From Tubiluchus corallicola (taxonomy: Eukaryota > Priapulida > Priapulimorpha > Priapulimorphida > Tubiluchidae), in the NCBI GenBank assembly GCA_030141605.1, contig JAQGDQ010000011.1:1445319-1509318 (forward strand): a stretch of 64,000 nt of DNA, in the 5' to 3' direction. The notes beneath the pieces were generated by a model. It had not been told where the DNA came from and did no database searches. It saw nothing but the letters and a program-made list of their open reading frames with translations. Shown here one piece after another: positions 13,801 to 25,838 of this stretch; position 1 is the stretch's first letter; each line of letters opens with the position of its first letter. A program made the position numbers and the translations under genes.

Positions 13801-16800
13801 TGCTTGTCAGAGTACATGTTTTATTTGTGTTTCACTCTGTACAAGTTTTTGTAATTCCATCTTTTGTATTAAAAGTCCAATGACTGGAATGAACGTATTT
13901 CTTTATCAGTAACAAATAAAAACAAATGATTTTATACTACCACAATAATTTGAATCACTGCACAATTTTTTTTAAAAGATTCATTGCGTGCCCTGCACCA
14001 GGACCCAAAGTAAACTATGTATAAATAACAAAAATACATTGAGAAATTTTTTGAGTGACCAAATGGTGGTGAATGTCCTGAACGAGAAATCATTGTTGAT
14101 ATGAACAATAACAATTACAGCCACAACTTACTGCACAACAGGCCCAATTTTAAGCCAGTTAGACAGATTTATTCAAGTTGAGCCCCTCTCCAAGAGGACG
14201 CAAGCACACGCTCGATCAGACAACTCTATGATGAATTAATGAGTGCCCAGCGTACACGAACTTTCTTCATACTGCGAAGGTAGTGAAACTATTCAGTCTG
14301 TCCTTGCATATCTACATTTCAATGTTTTTTTGCTGATCATCTGTTTATTTGTTTTGTAATTTTAGCTTACCGGCACCATTTATCTTCTTAAAAAAGGTAG
14401 CTGGGGGAGCCTTATATGAATTAGTTAAGTCATCATTGGATTTAACTTAGTAATTTGTGGAAAATATTCAAACCCCCACACAGAAAGAATGCAGTTAATG
14501 AATTTATATAACCTAGAGCTTGGAATATAAAGTTGTGTTGTTAGTTAGGTATGTCCAAAATGTTTATACTGTTTTGCAGCATCCGCGATATAAAAATGAT
14601 TAAAACATAACTATGGTCAAACAGTGATGATGAGTGAGACTAAAAAATTTGGGTGATGCTATCTATAGCAAATTACATTACAAAATCCATTGACATTGAA
14701 ATGATTTTGAAAGATTTCTCTGATAAAAAAGCAAGAAATGTCTGTTTTTAGAAGGCTTATGCACAAAAAGTATGTCAGCGATTATCAAGAATTATAACAA
14801 AACATTAAAACTCTCATATGATCTTTCAGTTTTTAGTATATCAATGTAGCTAATGGTGGAGCTTCAAGCCCTCAGTGATTTTTGGCTGGGACTGACATAT
14901 TGCACGAAGCACAAAACGTCAATAATCAGCTTGTGTAGGGTAGAGGGCCCAACTAACCATTTTCTAGTTGGGCCCTACACTTCCTAGCACCAGCCCTGTC
15001 TACCAAACATAAATGGATAGCCTCCCAAAACAAATCACTCGCATAATCCACAATAAAATACATCAGTTCTTCCTTATCTAAGGCCCCAATCCCCATGCTG
15101 AGAACATTAGAAATACGAACAATGCTATAGATACATGACTGAAAGCTAAAATAATGTGGATGCAGTCATGAGACAAAACTTTTTTGCTGTCTCCAATTAC
15201 ATACCTACAGGTAACCCATCAGCAATAAACTCCTACCTGCAGGCTGGTCCTTCACACCAATATCTCTAGTCGTCCATCGACAGAAAGCGCAGGCCAGATA
15301 GTAAACCTTCTTCTGAGTACCAGTAACCGAATGCGGAGAATCTGTGGCAGAATCAGGCTGCTCAATGGGACTAGATGGTTCAGGATTGACCAATGCTGTA
15401 GCCCTGGTGGACAGTGAATGACCACAACTTGGACAGTCGAAACAATTGACACACCTAATGACAAAAGCAGAAGTTTTCTTTTAAAGGAAACCACTTTAAA
15501 ATAGCATAATAGTTTTGACTGTATCTCACCATGCCTTATATTTTAAATGACTATTATGTACATTTTATTACCTATAATAACTATCGAAATATTTTTCATT
15601 ATAAATATTAATACTTAATATAAACTTAATGAGTGGCTAGCAGATTGGAGTCACAACTAATGATGACATCACCTTTGTGTTCAGTTTTCCAATGAAAAGC
15701 ATCTTCCACATACGGTTATCAAACATTAACTTTGACAGAATAAATACAAGGCACCCGGTTGGTGGGTAGGTACTTTAACACTGTGCCTAGCCAATAACTC
15801 TAGTGAACTTCTTTTACCCTTAATAGAAGATGGTTTTGCACCCAAAATGAGTATGTCAACTACCAAGTGAAAAAATTTCATACATAACGTCAACACATTT
15901 GCAAGTATATACTGGTATTGTCTTAATGATATATTATTTTGTGCAGGCTAGTTTCGAAAGATCAAAATGATTGAGTTTCATTTAGGTTTATTTTTTATAT
16001 CAAAATTCAAATGATTTTGGCATGTACTATATTCTATATGCATGGCTTTAAGGAAAAAACTTGCCAACCTGTTTTTCTTTAATTTTGCTTCGGCAGAAGG
16101 GGTGTTTTCCAAACAACTCGGACAGCAGTGATTATCTACCTAAAAATTGCATAATAAGATCATTTATTGACTATCATAAATTAATGAATTGAATTCATTC
16201 GAATTCCTGCTAGCCTGATGGCATCAACCAGAGAGATTATCCATTTTACATAGCTATGTAGCTAACTATTTAACTAATAAAATTACAACGAACTAATTAA
16301 TGGTAATAATCCTTTAACATTAATTAACCAAAAAGTAACAGTGTCTTCATAGGCACATACACCTTCTAACACAAAATTAGCACACCTGAAATATACAAAT
16401 TTACTTTATGGCATATAAATCGGTAGAAAGAGTTAAAGTTCACAAAAGAAAAGAAAAACAACAGCTACAAATAACAGCAAGCCTAGGAGCATTCAGGTCA
16501 GAAATTAAAGGCTGTAGCGAATGATCTCTACAGACTTTCAAACTGGCATTGCAGATTAGCTGGCTTTGCACACCTCATGTAGGCCCAAGCAAAACACCAG
16601 GATCTATGTTCATTAATACAAAGATGTAGTAAACACGGCAATAGTTTACTGGCCACATGGACCTGGTGTGCAGATGACTTCTACATGTGCTCAGACAAAT
16701 TTACTGGAATTTCTAGGATGAACGGCATCAAATCTGCACCCGAGAAAGTAACAATTCCAAATAGAATAGTTCTGATAAAGAGCTGTGTGCAAGATTTTTG

Positions 16801-17537
16801 TGTGCAGAATCACAAATACCGATTAAGTTAAGGTTGGAGCATACTATTTTGAAGACCAAGCTGAGATCAGCTTTGAGTCTTCTAATCAATTTACTCTCTG
16901 CTTGTATGAAGAAAAAGTTTGTGAAGAAGATGATGGGTGAAGTATTTCTAGGTCAAGGTTTGCAAGGATAAATACAGGGTTAAAGTTGCATAACAGTTCT
17001 AAATAATTACTATTCAATGAACGGACGCTATCAAATTTCAATTCAATTGGATATATAATAAATGATATAACATAATTTGATATATATGATATTATATATA
17101 TAATATGATATATGTGTGTGTGTGTGTGTACACTTCTGGAGCTGCAAAAATGCGATGCACAGAGTAAGTGAAAATCACTGAATTTCTTTCTAGGACCCAA
17201 GCTGGCGGTCAGAAATCTATCTAAATTTGCATTTTGGTGGTTATCGATAACTGTGCACGTATGTGTTATCACCGTGTAAAAAAACTCTTGCTTCAGAATA
17301 GAGACTTCTAAGTTCTATATGATTCTACGAGGAAATACTAGCGACTCGGCTAAACAATGCACGCACTTTTCAACCTGGATAACATAAAAAATAAAACAAC
17401 TTTTATACCTCGTGCGAGACGCATTTTGAACATCTCAGTTTAATACAGTGTTTACAGAAATGAAGCAGAGCAAAAGGAGTTAACTTTCCACAATCACAGA
17501 GATACTTCACATTTTCTACCGCATAGTATGTCGCCAT
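4840..17537 (-). CDS. DCTN4: Dynactin subunit 4 (p62), 12 exons
   Basis: This encodes a subunit of the dynactin pointed-end complex, which helps dynein bind cargo on microtubules. The rebuilt protein is 458 aa (human about 460). Exons in transcript order: 17537-17409, 16139-16069, 15454-15237, 13089-13046, 11779-11669, 10840-10669, 9676-9493, 7993-7939, 7161-7063, 6946-6846, 5457-5379 and 4953-4840; all have GT/AG borders and phases close. The N-terminus carries the family's Cys-rich zinc region: [25 protein letters not shown] and NCFDCPSC (about residues 25-80). Next come [59 protein letters not shown] and [10 protein letters not shown], each aligning with human DCTN4 from memory. The chosen ATG precedes the conserved Cys region directly. 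Introns hold dispersed repeats at about 11.1-11.6 and 12.2-12.7 kb. Confidence 0.96.
11050..11630 (+). repeat. Dispersed repeat family 2, copy A
   Basis: This is collinear with 35150-35885: GCATTTCTGATAATTAAATA, GGTGATATCACAAATGAAC, AACATGTGCAGTT, and the end TAAGATTGGGTCCAGTTTTC. It lies in a DCTN4 intron. Confidence 0.65.
12240..12670 (+). repeat. Dispersed repeat family 3, copy A
   Basis: This is collinear with 42760-43170: CTGTATAAAATATGTCAATT, GAATCAGTGGTGCACACTGG, GTGGTGCAAACATTT and ACTATTAAGAATTTT. No coding frame or terminal repeat was seen. It is in a DCTN4 intron. Confidence 0.65.
13733..13794 (+). repeat. 31-bp tandem duplication
   Basis: ATCTTTATAAATTATAAAAA starts at 13733 and again at 13764; the copies differ by one base or so. 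It lies in a DCTN4 intron. Confidence 0.85.
14944..14976. other. GC-rich hairpin, 12-bp perfect stem
   Basis: AGGGCCCAACTA at 14944-14955 is inverted as TAGTTGGGCCCT at 14965-14976 with a short loop. Flanking GTGTAGGG and CCCTACAC extend the symmetry imperfectly. It is in a DCTN4 intron and may be the core of a transposon or a stable RNA hairpin. Confidence 0.6.
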
Positions 17538-19116
17538 TTTTCTGAGAAATGCAGAATTGTAGCGCTACCTTTTAGGCAAAAATACAATTAAATAACTGGT
17601 CTTGTTACCCACGACCAACACACACGACGGCCTGATATTTCGATTCTAACTATCACTGCTGATAGTGTCGAACATCAATCGTTCGAGTATGTAGAATAAT
17701 TCCATATATGTTAACAGCTGCTCGTTCAGAATAGACTTCCAGGCAAATCAAGTAAAAAAATGTCAGGTTTCGTGTTGATAAAAACACCATTTGCACAGCA
17801 ATGTAAATGGACTGATTAAACTGAAATTAATTCCGTGTTTAATAATGAAGGAAAACAGTCTGTTCCATAACCGAAAGTACTATAAAATAAAGGGGACTTA
17901 TTTTTAATTTGCTCACCTGATATTGATGACAACTCTCTTTTGCATTAGCTAGTACTAAATGATGAGTGCCACCTGATGGCAAATGTTAGTCAACTGACCA
18001 GTTTTTGCATTCTAATCAGTTTATCTGACCTGTTGAGTACAGTTTAACTGGGGAAATGCTCTGCCTCCTTGTGTGCCAGGATAGGTTTCTAGTGCATGCA
18101 AATTTAATGCATGTTTTAAAGGCTGCAACATTAATGTTATTGATAATGTCTTCAGGCAGTAAATTCCTTAGGTTTACTATGTTTGAGAAACTAAACTACC
18201 CTCAGCTGTCTTTTGTATATTCTATACTTGGGACCTCTAGTTACAGAAGGATGTCAATCAAGGAACACTGCAGGATTAAAGTTCGAAACATGTGTGAAAA
18301 TTTTATACATCATGATTAGTACATCTGTATGGAAGGCTATAAACCATCGATATTAGCTCCTCCATGTAATAAAAGCTAAACTATATTTTTAGAACTGCTA
18401 CTTCTGGAAGCAAAGTGTAATGCCGATTTTTTTGTTATTATCTGCAGCATTTACGTCAGAACCTCTATCTATCAGCAACAAAACTATATTTCATTGTTCT
18501 GTACCATTGCTAAATGTAATTGAGTTTCCTTTCTTTTACTCACAACATGGACGTTGACAACAGGACCCATCATTAAAGCAACAATGTATAGAAAAAACTG
18601 AAAACTGGAGTTTGTTATTAATGCAACAATTATTAATGCTTGATCTTCGATACTGGTTGGTGTATTTTAAATAAGTTTGTTTGCATCTTGCAAGCAACAA
18701 ATTCTGAATTGTTTCAAATCTTTATGACAATGTAATCATAAAAAGTCAATCTATACAAATGCTGTCAATACATAAACATGTACAACTATCACGCACAAAT
18801 TTTTACATGGCAGACAAACTAACATTCTTTATTTCTTCTCACGGTGATGTGCCAGTCTATAAGTAAGCCAGCCAAAAAAGGTCATGCAAAGCTTCAAAAT
18901 GATGGAGTGACATCAAAACACCTGTACGATTATGTCCGTCATTAGGACTCATAGAATAACAATAGCATTGTCAAAGTTACAGAGCCAAAGCAGACCTTTT
19001 GATAACATCTATAGGAGGCTTATCAATGTACTTCTGTTACTCGACTAATACTAAGAATCTTCAACATACATTAAAATTCACTTCTTTCTGAACAAACATC
19101 AGAAGAAGATTATCAA
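17538..19116. other. Intergenic: DCTN4 upstream / C9orf85-homologue downstream
   Basis: This holds the presumed DCTN4 promoter near 17540-17700 and the 3' side of the C9orf85 homologue. No conserved coding exon, repeat pair or TATA motif stood out. The open frame at 18056-18319 has no recognisable content. Confidence 0.5.
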
Positions 19117-19523
19117 TCAGGACTCTTCAAGTGAATTCAGCTGAGCACAGACTGTCAAACATTCTGCACATTGAATCTCTTTATTGACATCAATTGCTAA
19201 AGCTTCTCCCCGTAAACTCGTCTTACTAGGTTCATCTGCTGCAGATTCTGCGCACACTCTTAGTTTATTTAGACAATCTATCATAGGGTTTTCATCATCA
19301 GGTGCTGACTGCAAAACGTCACCTAAACAAAAATAAAAGATTTACAATTCGGACATAGAGTTACAGCTTATCATTAAAAAAAATTTCATTTTTGAACACA
19401 ATGAGTCATTTACGTTAAGGAAGAAATATAAATTGTCACTCTGTGAGCAATACACATCAATTGTATACATACATAAATATTATTTAATGAAAGAGAGCAG
19501 GGAGAGGAGGGAGAAAAGGGAGA

Positions 19524-19569
<46 letters not shown>

Positions 19570-19584
19570 AGGGAGGGAGGGAGG

Positions 19585-19678
<94 letters not shown>

Positions 19679-22600
19679 AAGAAAAAGAGAATGAGAGGGG
19701 TCCATACTGCTTTTGTATGTTTAAAGCACATATGTGACTAATCAATTTCGTTAAAATCTTCATACATTGTGATAACTCCTCCAGTGAATGATTGCACTTG
19801 TCATTCCTTGCAAAGTCTTCTGGAGATAATAACAACTGTGAAGGCCTGCAACCATAATGTGAAAATGTAACTTTGGATCCATAAACATGCAGCCTTAATG
19901 CCTAACAAACAAAGGTGTTTGTAAATGCAATATACAGACCTATATACAGTCTGTCCAAACAAGAATTCGCACTCGTTCAAAAAAATAAAAAAATTCAGCC
20001 TAATAAACTTGCAAACATTTGCATAATATCCCTGGCAGTCTTGGCAGTAGCAGTAGTCATTATAGTTGTTGTTATTGTTATGTTGTTGGTGTCATGAAGT
20101 AGATTTAGTTAAATTTAAACTGAATTTGGCATAATTATGAACTCCATGTGGACAAATAGTCAGAGTGTATATCATAGCATGTGACTTATATTGCTATAGA
20201 ATTGATTTTTCCTTTCCTTTCTGTATTTACAGGCCTGTAGCCAAAATATCAGAAAATAATCAGATTTAAATCTTTTAACTGTGGGAGTCCGGTTTTAAGC
20301 AAATTCCTTTGTGTAGAAATTGGCTTACCACAAAATTGGGATTATTTGTCCACTTGATTATGCATTTGTGATACTAAAAAACCAATCAGGTACAGACTTT
20401 TGTGAAAAATTGACAAATTATAGTAGCAAGGAATGCAAGGATCAATATTGTGTTAACTATAAAAAATACGTTTGTTAAATATATCCTTATACATGTAACT
20501 TTTAGCCCTATAGAAAAATGCATGATGTCATTTGTAGATTTAAATTCCACATTTGCACAAAGAGAGATTGCTAGCCTACATTGAACAATACTTCAAAAGT
20601 GTGTCACTAAATGGCTATTTTTGCCTAATAATCGAACACTGTTTTTCTATTGTACAACATGGCGCCCATTGTTTGCCATACAACAGACCATAGAAGTTGT
20701 ATAAGAACTTGGTACCCTTTGTTTGCCATACAACAGACCACAGATTTGTATGAGAACTTGGCACCCACCGTTTGCTACACAACAGACCACAGAATTTGCA
20801 TTACAACTTGGCACCCTTTGTTTGCCATACAACAGACCACAGATTTGTATGAGAACTTGGCACCCACCGTTTGCTACACAACAGACCACAGAATTTGCAT
20901 TACAACTTGGAGCCCATTGTTTACTATACAACAGATTATAGAATTTGTATTAGAAGTTGGCACCCATTGTTTGCCATACAACAGACCATAGAATTTGCAT
21001 TAGCATGTGGCGTGCATTGTGGCTTTCCTTTTTGACTAGTAATCTCTCTTTATGCACTAGTGGCATTTAAATCTACGGACTTAATCATATTTGTAATTGT
21101 ACAATCTTGTAACACAATAATAGTTTTAGTTCTATTTTGGCTTCGATTATAATTATTGAACATTTATTAACGAAAAACAGACTTTTAGGTGCTTGTAAAG
21201 CTGCTTATGGCACTTGAATTATGATGCAAAACAGTTACAATTCTATTATGATCCAACATTAACATCACAATTACACACGTAAATCCTTTGACTGATAGAC
21301 ATGCATATAACTGCTACATTTTGTTTATCTTCTATACAGCATTTGCACAGTGCAGTGTAAAGCAAGGACTATTTCTCTGAGGTGCCTTATATGGAAGGTA
21401 TAAGGTTTTCTGCTACAAAATCTTACTTCCTTATAAAGCTACTTTGTAAGGTCCTCACCTTTCACTTAAATCCATATCTTGACCACATTTGGCACAACAA
21501 CTGTTCTTTTCTGCACATGAGCCGCATACAATATGGTAAGCAAACTTTACTTTCTTCTGTTGACATTTTGTACTGAAAGACAAAATAAGTTTTTTTCTGA
21601 TTTCTGTTATTTGTAAAAAAGCCACAGATTTTATGTGTGTTTAGAATGTAACCAGAATGATGATGATTGCTAGAAAATACGAAAACTGCCTAGTATACAC
21701 CATTTTTTTTAATAAAATTAAGATACACGTATTTGAATGCAAGAGAAACACATACATATACGTACATACAGCCTGCTATAGTATGGGTGATATTATGCCT
21801 CTTTAACCATAGCTATGCTATCATTAGGAAAATTAAACTCAAGTGGCAATGTAGGACTTTATTACATTGAAATAAGCATCTCTTGAAATCTAGTGTCTAT
21901 AATAAAATAAAGCATACTTTGTATTTTTAGTTTCTACTGACAAAACTGGCTTCAATCAGAGAGGAAATGGCAATAAAATGAAACATATAAACAATCTGCA
22001 TTAATTTTTTTATGAAAAGAATTTCAGCTTTTATCAGATTGGGCAGAAAGACAATGTCTACAGTCATTTAGTTTTGAAGCTTCTGCTGTATTTTATAATG
22101 CCATACTTGACCATACTTATACTGCCATACTATCGTTCTATAGCAGTGGCGGCTCGTGTATAGGAATAATAATATAATATAATAATATTATAATTCAATA
22201 TAATAATCTTTTTTCTTTAGTTCTTTCTTTATACTTGTGCACCGGAGCACGCGAGGGAAGTACAATTTGCTTCACAGCCCAAGCAACGTGGTCTGAGATA
22301 AGATGCTGTACTTTAGGTAGAAAGAGTACTGTCGCTTACTGCAGTATGTGTTGTCAGTCGTCACATGCTTAAAAGCGTGTATTGGCATATTCTTGAACTG
22401 CGACAATTTAGGCTATTCATGAGAAAACAATATTTTTTGCTTATGAGTTTATCAAGGTTATGTTTAAATTAGTCTGTTTGTTTAAAATTACAATTACAGC
22501 AGTATAATTACATATGTTTATTTCGTTCTACACAGTATTAAAACAATGGCTAAAATTTTTTTAAATTTTACAGCACCCCCACTAATTTTAACTACGAGCC

Positions 22601-22884
22601 GACACTGCTCTATAGTAAAACACCGTGTAAAACATCTTGTATGTTCATTAAACAACTGGCATAGAAATTGAAACTTACCATTTCTTGGGCACTGATAATG
22701 GCTTATACTTTTTATACTTGATCTTCCAGTCAATAATCTGTTTGCATCTATTGCACACTCCTTCTATCTCCATCCTATTTAACATTTTTGTTCTCTGGCT
22801 CACATCATGCATGTCGTTCTTAAACACTTTCACGTTTTTGTGTTTTTGAGCCCTTTTCGTTAAATTTCCTCTTTGACAACTCAT
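19117..22884 (-). CDS. C9orf85: C9orf85 homologue, small CxxC-rich protein, 4 exons
   Basis: Exons in transcript order are 22884-22679, 21572-21459, 19845-19766 and 19322-19117, giving 201 aa with consistent phases (2, 2, 1). The N-terminus begins MSCQRGNLTKRAQKHKN and contains EGVCNRCK and KYKKYKPLSVPKK, which matches the human C9orf85 N-terminus. Four Cys pairs are visible: C44/C47, C69/C72, C85/C88 and C95/C98, suggesting bound zinc (inference). The first two exons are conserved; the last two (Ser/Asp/Glu-rich, with CAECLTVC near the end) are lineage-variable and less certain. The molecular function of this family is not known to me. The third intron, 443 bp, is largely filled by a long CT tract on the transcribed strand. 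The 50-bp minisatellite lies in the second intron. Confidence 0.88.
19496..19690. repeat. Long (GA)n/(CT)n microsatellite with GGGA block
   Basis: About 150 bp of nearly pure GA dinucleotides is interrupted by seven GGGA units at 19560-19590. On the transcribed strand of the C9orf85 homologue this is a CT tract in the short third intron. It produces long false frames of alternating Arg-Glu or Ser-Leu. Confidence 0.95.
20660..21020. repeat. 50-bp minisatellite, seven copies, alternating subtypes
   Basis: Units beginning GTTTGCC/GTTTGCT ACACAACAGACCAC start at 20671, 20721, 20770, 20820, 20869, 20919 and 20969 (49-50 bp apart). In the middle the copies alternate between two types (AGATTTGTATGAGAACTTGG and AGAATTTGCATTACAACTTG), so the recent amplification unit was a 99-bp dimer. 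It lies in the second intron of the C9orf85 homologue. Long open frames on both strands here are artefacts of the period. Confidence 0.9.
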
Positions 22885-25172
22885 GTTTTAGATCCTGAGA
22901 AATACAAAATTGCTGACTGAAATTTGTTAGAAATGACCAAGTTGACTGATCATCTTTTTTAGCATTCGTTTGTGTATTTTGTATAACTTTAAAAAATATT
23001 ATGCTGTAATGAACAGTTGGACATCAAAGTACACATTTTTAAATACAGAAAGCAAAACTGTTTACCCAAGACAAATCTCCTGATCAGAAATAAGAAAATA
23101 TTTATAGTGCTTAATAACTAGTTTGGTCTGGCCTATTTATATTGCTCGCAAAGTTCCTGTTGTCCCATCATAAATATTTTTATTTTTAGGTATTTGGCTA
23201 TTATAGAGAGTGACTGAAATACAACTTTTTTCAACTTAGTTATTCATTTATTATACTTCACAAGTTACAAACTTGTGTTAGTGAGCACTGATTAAAAGGG
23301 GTCATTTAAAACTTGCATGACTGAAGCGGCTGAATATGAAGGAATGAAAAACAACACTTGAAGAAAATTGTCTAGCTTTGACGGAAGACCAAAGTACAAA
23401 TCGTTTTTAGAACTTTTGTCCACTTGATGCACATTAGGTTTCAGTGTGGGCCAAACTACTTCAAAGTGGTGCTTGAAAAAATATTGTGCGAGGTAACATG
23501 ACAGCCTGTTCTTAGAAGCAGAAAATCGCTATTCACGAAAATAAAACCACCATAGGTAATAATATTTGTAAAGTCACTACCAGGAAACACTAGAACTGCA
23601 CAGATTTAACAAAAATAATCTGTTTTACTGAAAACACTAAAGAAGTTTCACATAAGCAACACACTCATCAGCTTAAGGCGGTAACGTTACAGCTGACTAC
23701 AGGGATCCCAGATTGGGCGAGGCTAATGGTAAATAATAGTAATGCCTACATCATAAGTAGGATGTAACCGATGTCACAGAGGTGAGTGTTGGCACAATTG
23801 AAACCACAGTGCTCTTACACTTCTTCATACTTATGAAAGAAAGTGTGGAGTTGGTCCGAGCCACAGAACGAGGCAGCACTATAAAACATTTTCCTTAACT
23901 GTTTATTTAATTCATAGGTGGCGCCAATAGCAAACTACTAGTAATTTAATTTCCATTATAGAACATAGGTGGTACCGCCCAGTTACTATAAGCATCTTGC
24001 ATGCTAGCATGCATCCAGGCAAGAATTGGTAGATATTTATAGAAATGAAGCCGGCTTTTACATGGACAAGCCTAAATGGTTACTCACTCACATAAATATA
24101 TTTGGCAGGCTCTTCATGAAGCCATCAATCAAATTAAATAAAATATGCCGGACAAATTATGTCCGCCAAAATATTATACTTAGGGTATCATTTTAAGTAC
24201 AATATCATATAATGATTATCAAAATCATTATCAATGTCATTAGCACAACATCAATGCATCCACAAACAAATACTCATCATGATTAACACACCGTAATGAT
24301 CGGTTTCTAACATCCTCATATCATTTTAGGAGACTGCAGTTGTCCAAACAATGCTTGAGGATTTTACAGCAAACGAGATGATTTTACAACAAACGAGATT
24401 GCATTGTACATAAAAATACCAAATTATAATGTCATGGAATCAACTATAAACATCATAAAATCGTAATTATCAGTCAAAATCATTGTTATCATTAGAGTTC
24501 TATCATTATGCTCTTCTTCTTCTTCATCATCTTCTTCTCTTCCAGTCAAAGGTCCATGCTTGGTCCAATATAGGCGAGAAAAACGAGATCTTCCACTGGA
24601 GGTATGGACATTGGCATCTGGGTACAATGTCTCAAGTTATCCTTGACCCCACAGGCAGGGTTGTCAGTGTGGACGGGCAGTATGTCCTTATTATAAACTG
24701 TTGCTGCCACGTCATCGATGTCAGAAATTCACCATTATCAAAAGTGTCACTATCAATCGTTATATCATCACATCATCTAGGCAGCTAAAGCTGATAAACA
24801 ACGACTGAAGATTTTACAGCAACGTTAGATTTCTGCCACATCAGAATTCGAATTCTTCAGCAACCGAAATTATATTGTACATAAAATACCACATCATCGA
24901 AGGAGTTTGTTAAATATCATATAATCATCATCAACACTTCATTCTCTGCCTCTGTGTAACCTTCATATTCTTCTAAAGGCGGAAGGTCTTCTAGTTGAGA
25001 GGGTCGGACAACACAGACGGGAAGGCGATGGTGGCATAGTGATGTGGGTTTGGCTGGCAACCATATTAAATGTATGTGGTTGTATGGAACATGGTAGGGA
25101 TGCAGGGATTGTGGCTGAATGGGTGATGATGGCACAACCTGCTTGTTTAGTACAATGTTTACCAAAAGGCAC

Positions 25173-25838
25173 CTAGCAGGGTGGTGAGTGAAATTGCACA
25201 GCCATGTTTGTGACCATTACTTCGATGTGACAGTTGACGAATTGTTGTAACTCCCGTCCCTTCATGAAAATTTGATGGTTTGTCGTGGTTTGTTTCAAAA
25301 TATCAGGGAGGGCCGACCAGGCGACATTGTGAATTTTCATTTGGTGATAACATGCCTGGCATTGCATTATATAGGGTCTTTGTTGTCACGTAATGGCTAT
25401 GGTAATGCTGTAACTAATTCATCCCAAAGAGAGCCAGCAAACAAGTTGTCTACTGCAAAATTGGTATCTAAACGAGAAGAAGTCTGATTTTCATAATAAA
25501 TAGGGAGTGATCCTTGCAAATAATAAAAGGTCACTTGTTCTTTGTGAAATGGTACTACGTAATATTGTCCATTGTTTATGTGATACAAAGTGGTGGAGAC
25601 GTTGCGAATGTGATTTGCTTGTCACAGTTCTGTGCAATAAATTTTCCATCCTTTTTGAGCAAAGCGGGTAGACAGGTTCTTTACGTGTATTAAAATTAAA
25701 AATAAGCTTCACATTACGACAAGCCGAGTATTGTGTCTGCAAATAAGTACTGGTGGTTACTTCGTCTACTTCGTAACAGCATGTTCCATCCTTTGAGACT
25801 GTTAAATATATTGTAGACAGAGATATAAGCATGAACAC
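25173..25838 (-). pseudogene. Possible decayed secreted/membrane protein ORF remnants
   Basis: On the minus strand a frame starts at 25838 with a hydrophobic, signal-like stretch (MFMLISLSTIYLTV), followed by CCYEVDEV and CRNVKLIFNF. It reads into a second frame at 25588-25397 (NNGQYYVVPF, FYYLQGSLPIYYE, NLFAGSLWDEL) and then a third at 25367-25173. Composition is more protein-like than the AT-rich surroundings, but a frame change and stops are needed to link the pieces. I do not recognise any domain. It could be an old gene remnant, a piece of a mobile element, or chance. It lies between the divergent C9orf85 homologue and METTL25B starts. Confidence 0.25.

Noticed and set aside
16886-17272. 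128-codon minus-strand frame in the first DCTN4 intron
   Set aside because: It runs through a TG/TA dinucleotide repeat and has low-complexity Ile/Tyr/His sequence; no splice or domain support.
18056-18319. 87-codon plus-strand frame as a gene
   Set aside because: It has no similarity I recognise, no splice context and a composition like the surrounding DNA.
19410-19835. Long frames of alternating Ser-Leu or Arg-Glu
   Set aside because: They are translations of the GA/CT microsatellite; the only real coding part is the exon at 19766-19845.
20647-20991. Repetitive Cys/His-containing frames on both strands
   Set aside because: They come from the 50-bp minisatellite. The unit length alternates 49 and 50 bp, so no single frame is kept.
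20660-21020. CRISPR-like array
   Set aside because: The repeats adjoin without unique spacers, and the genome is eukaryotic.
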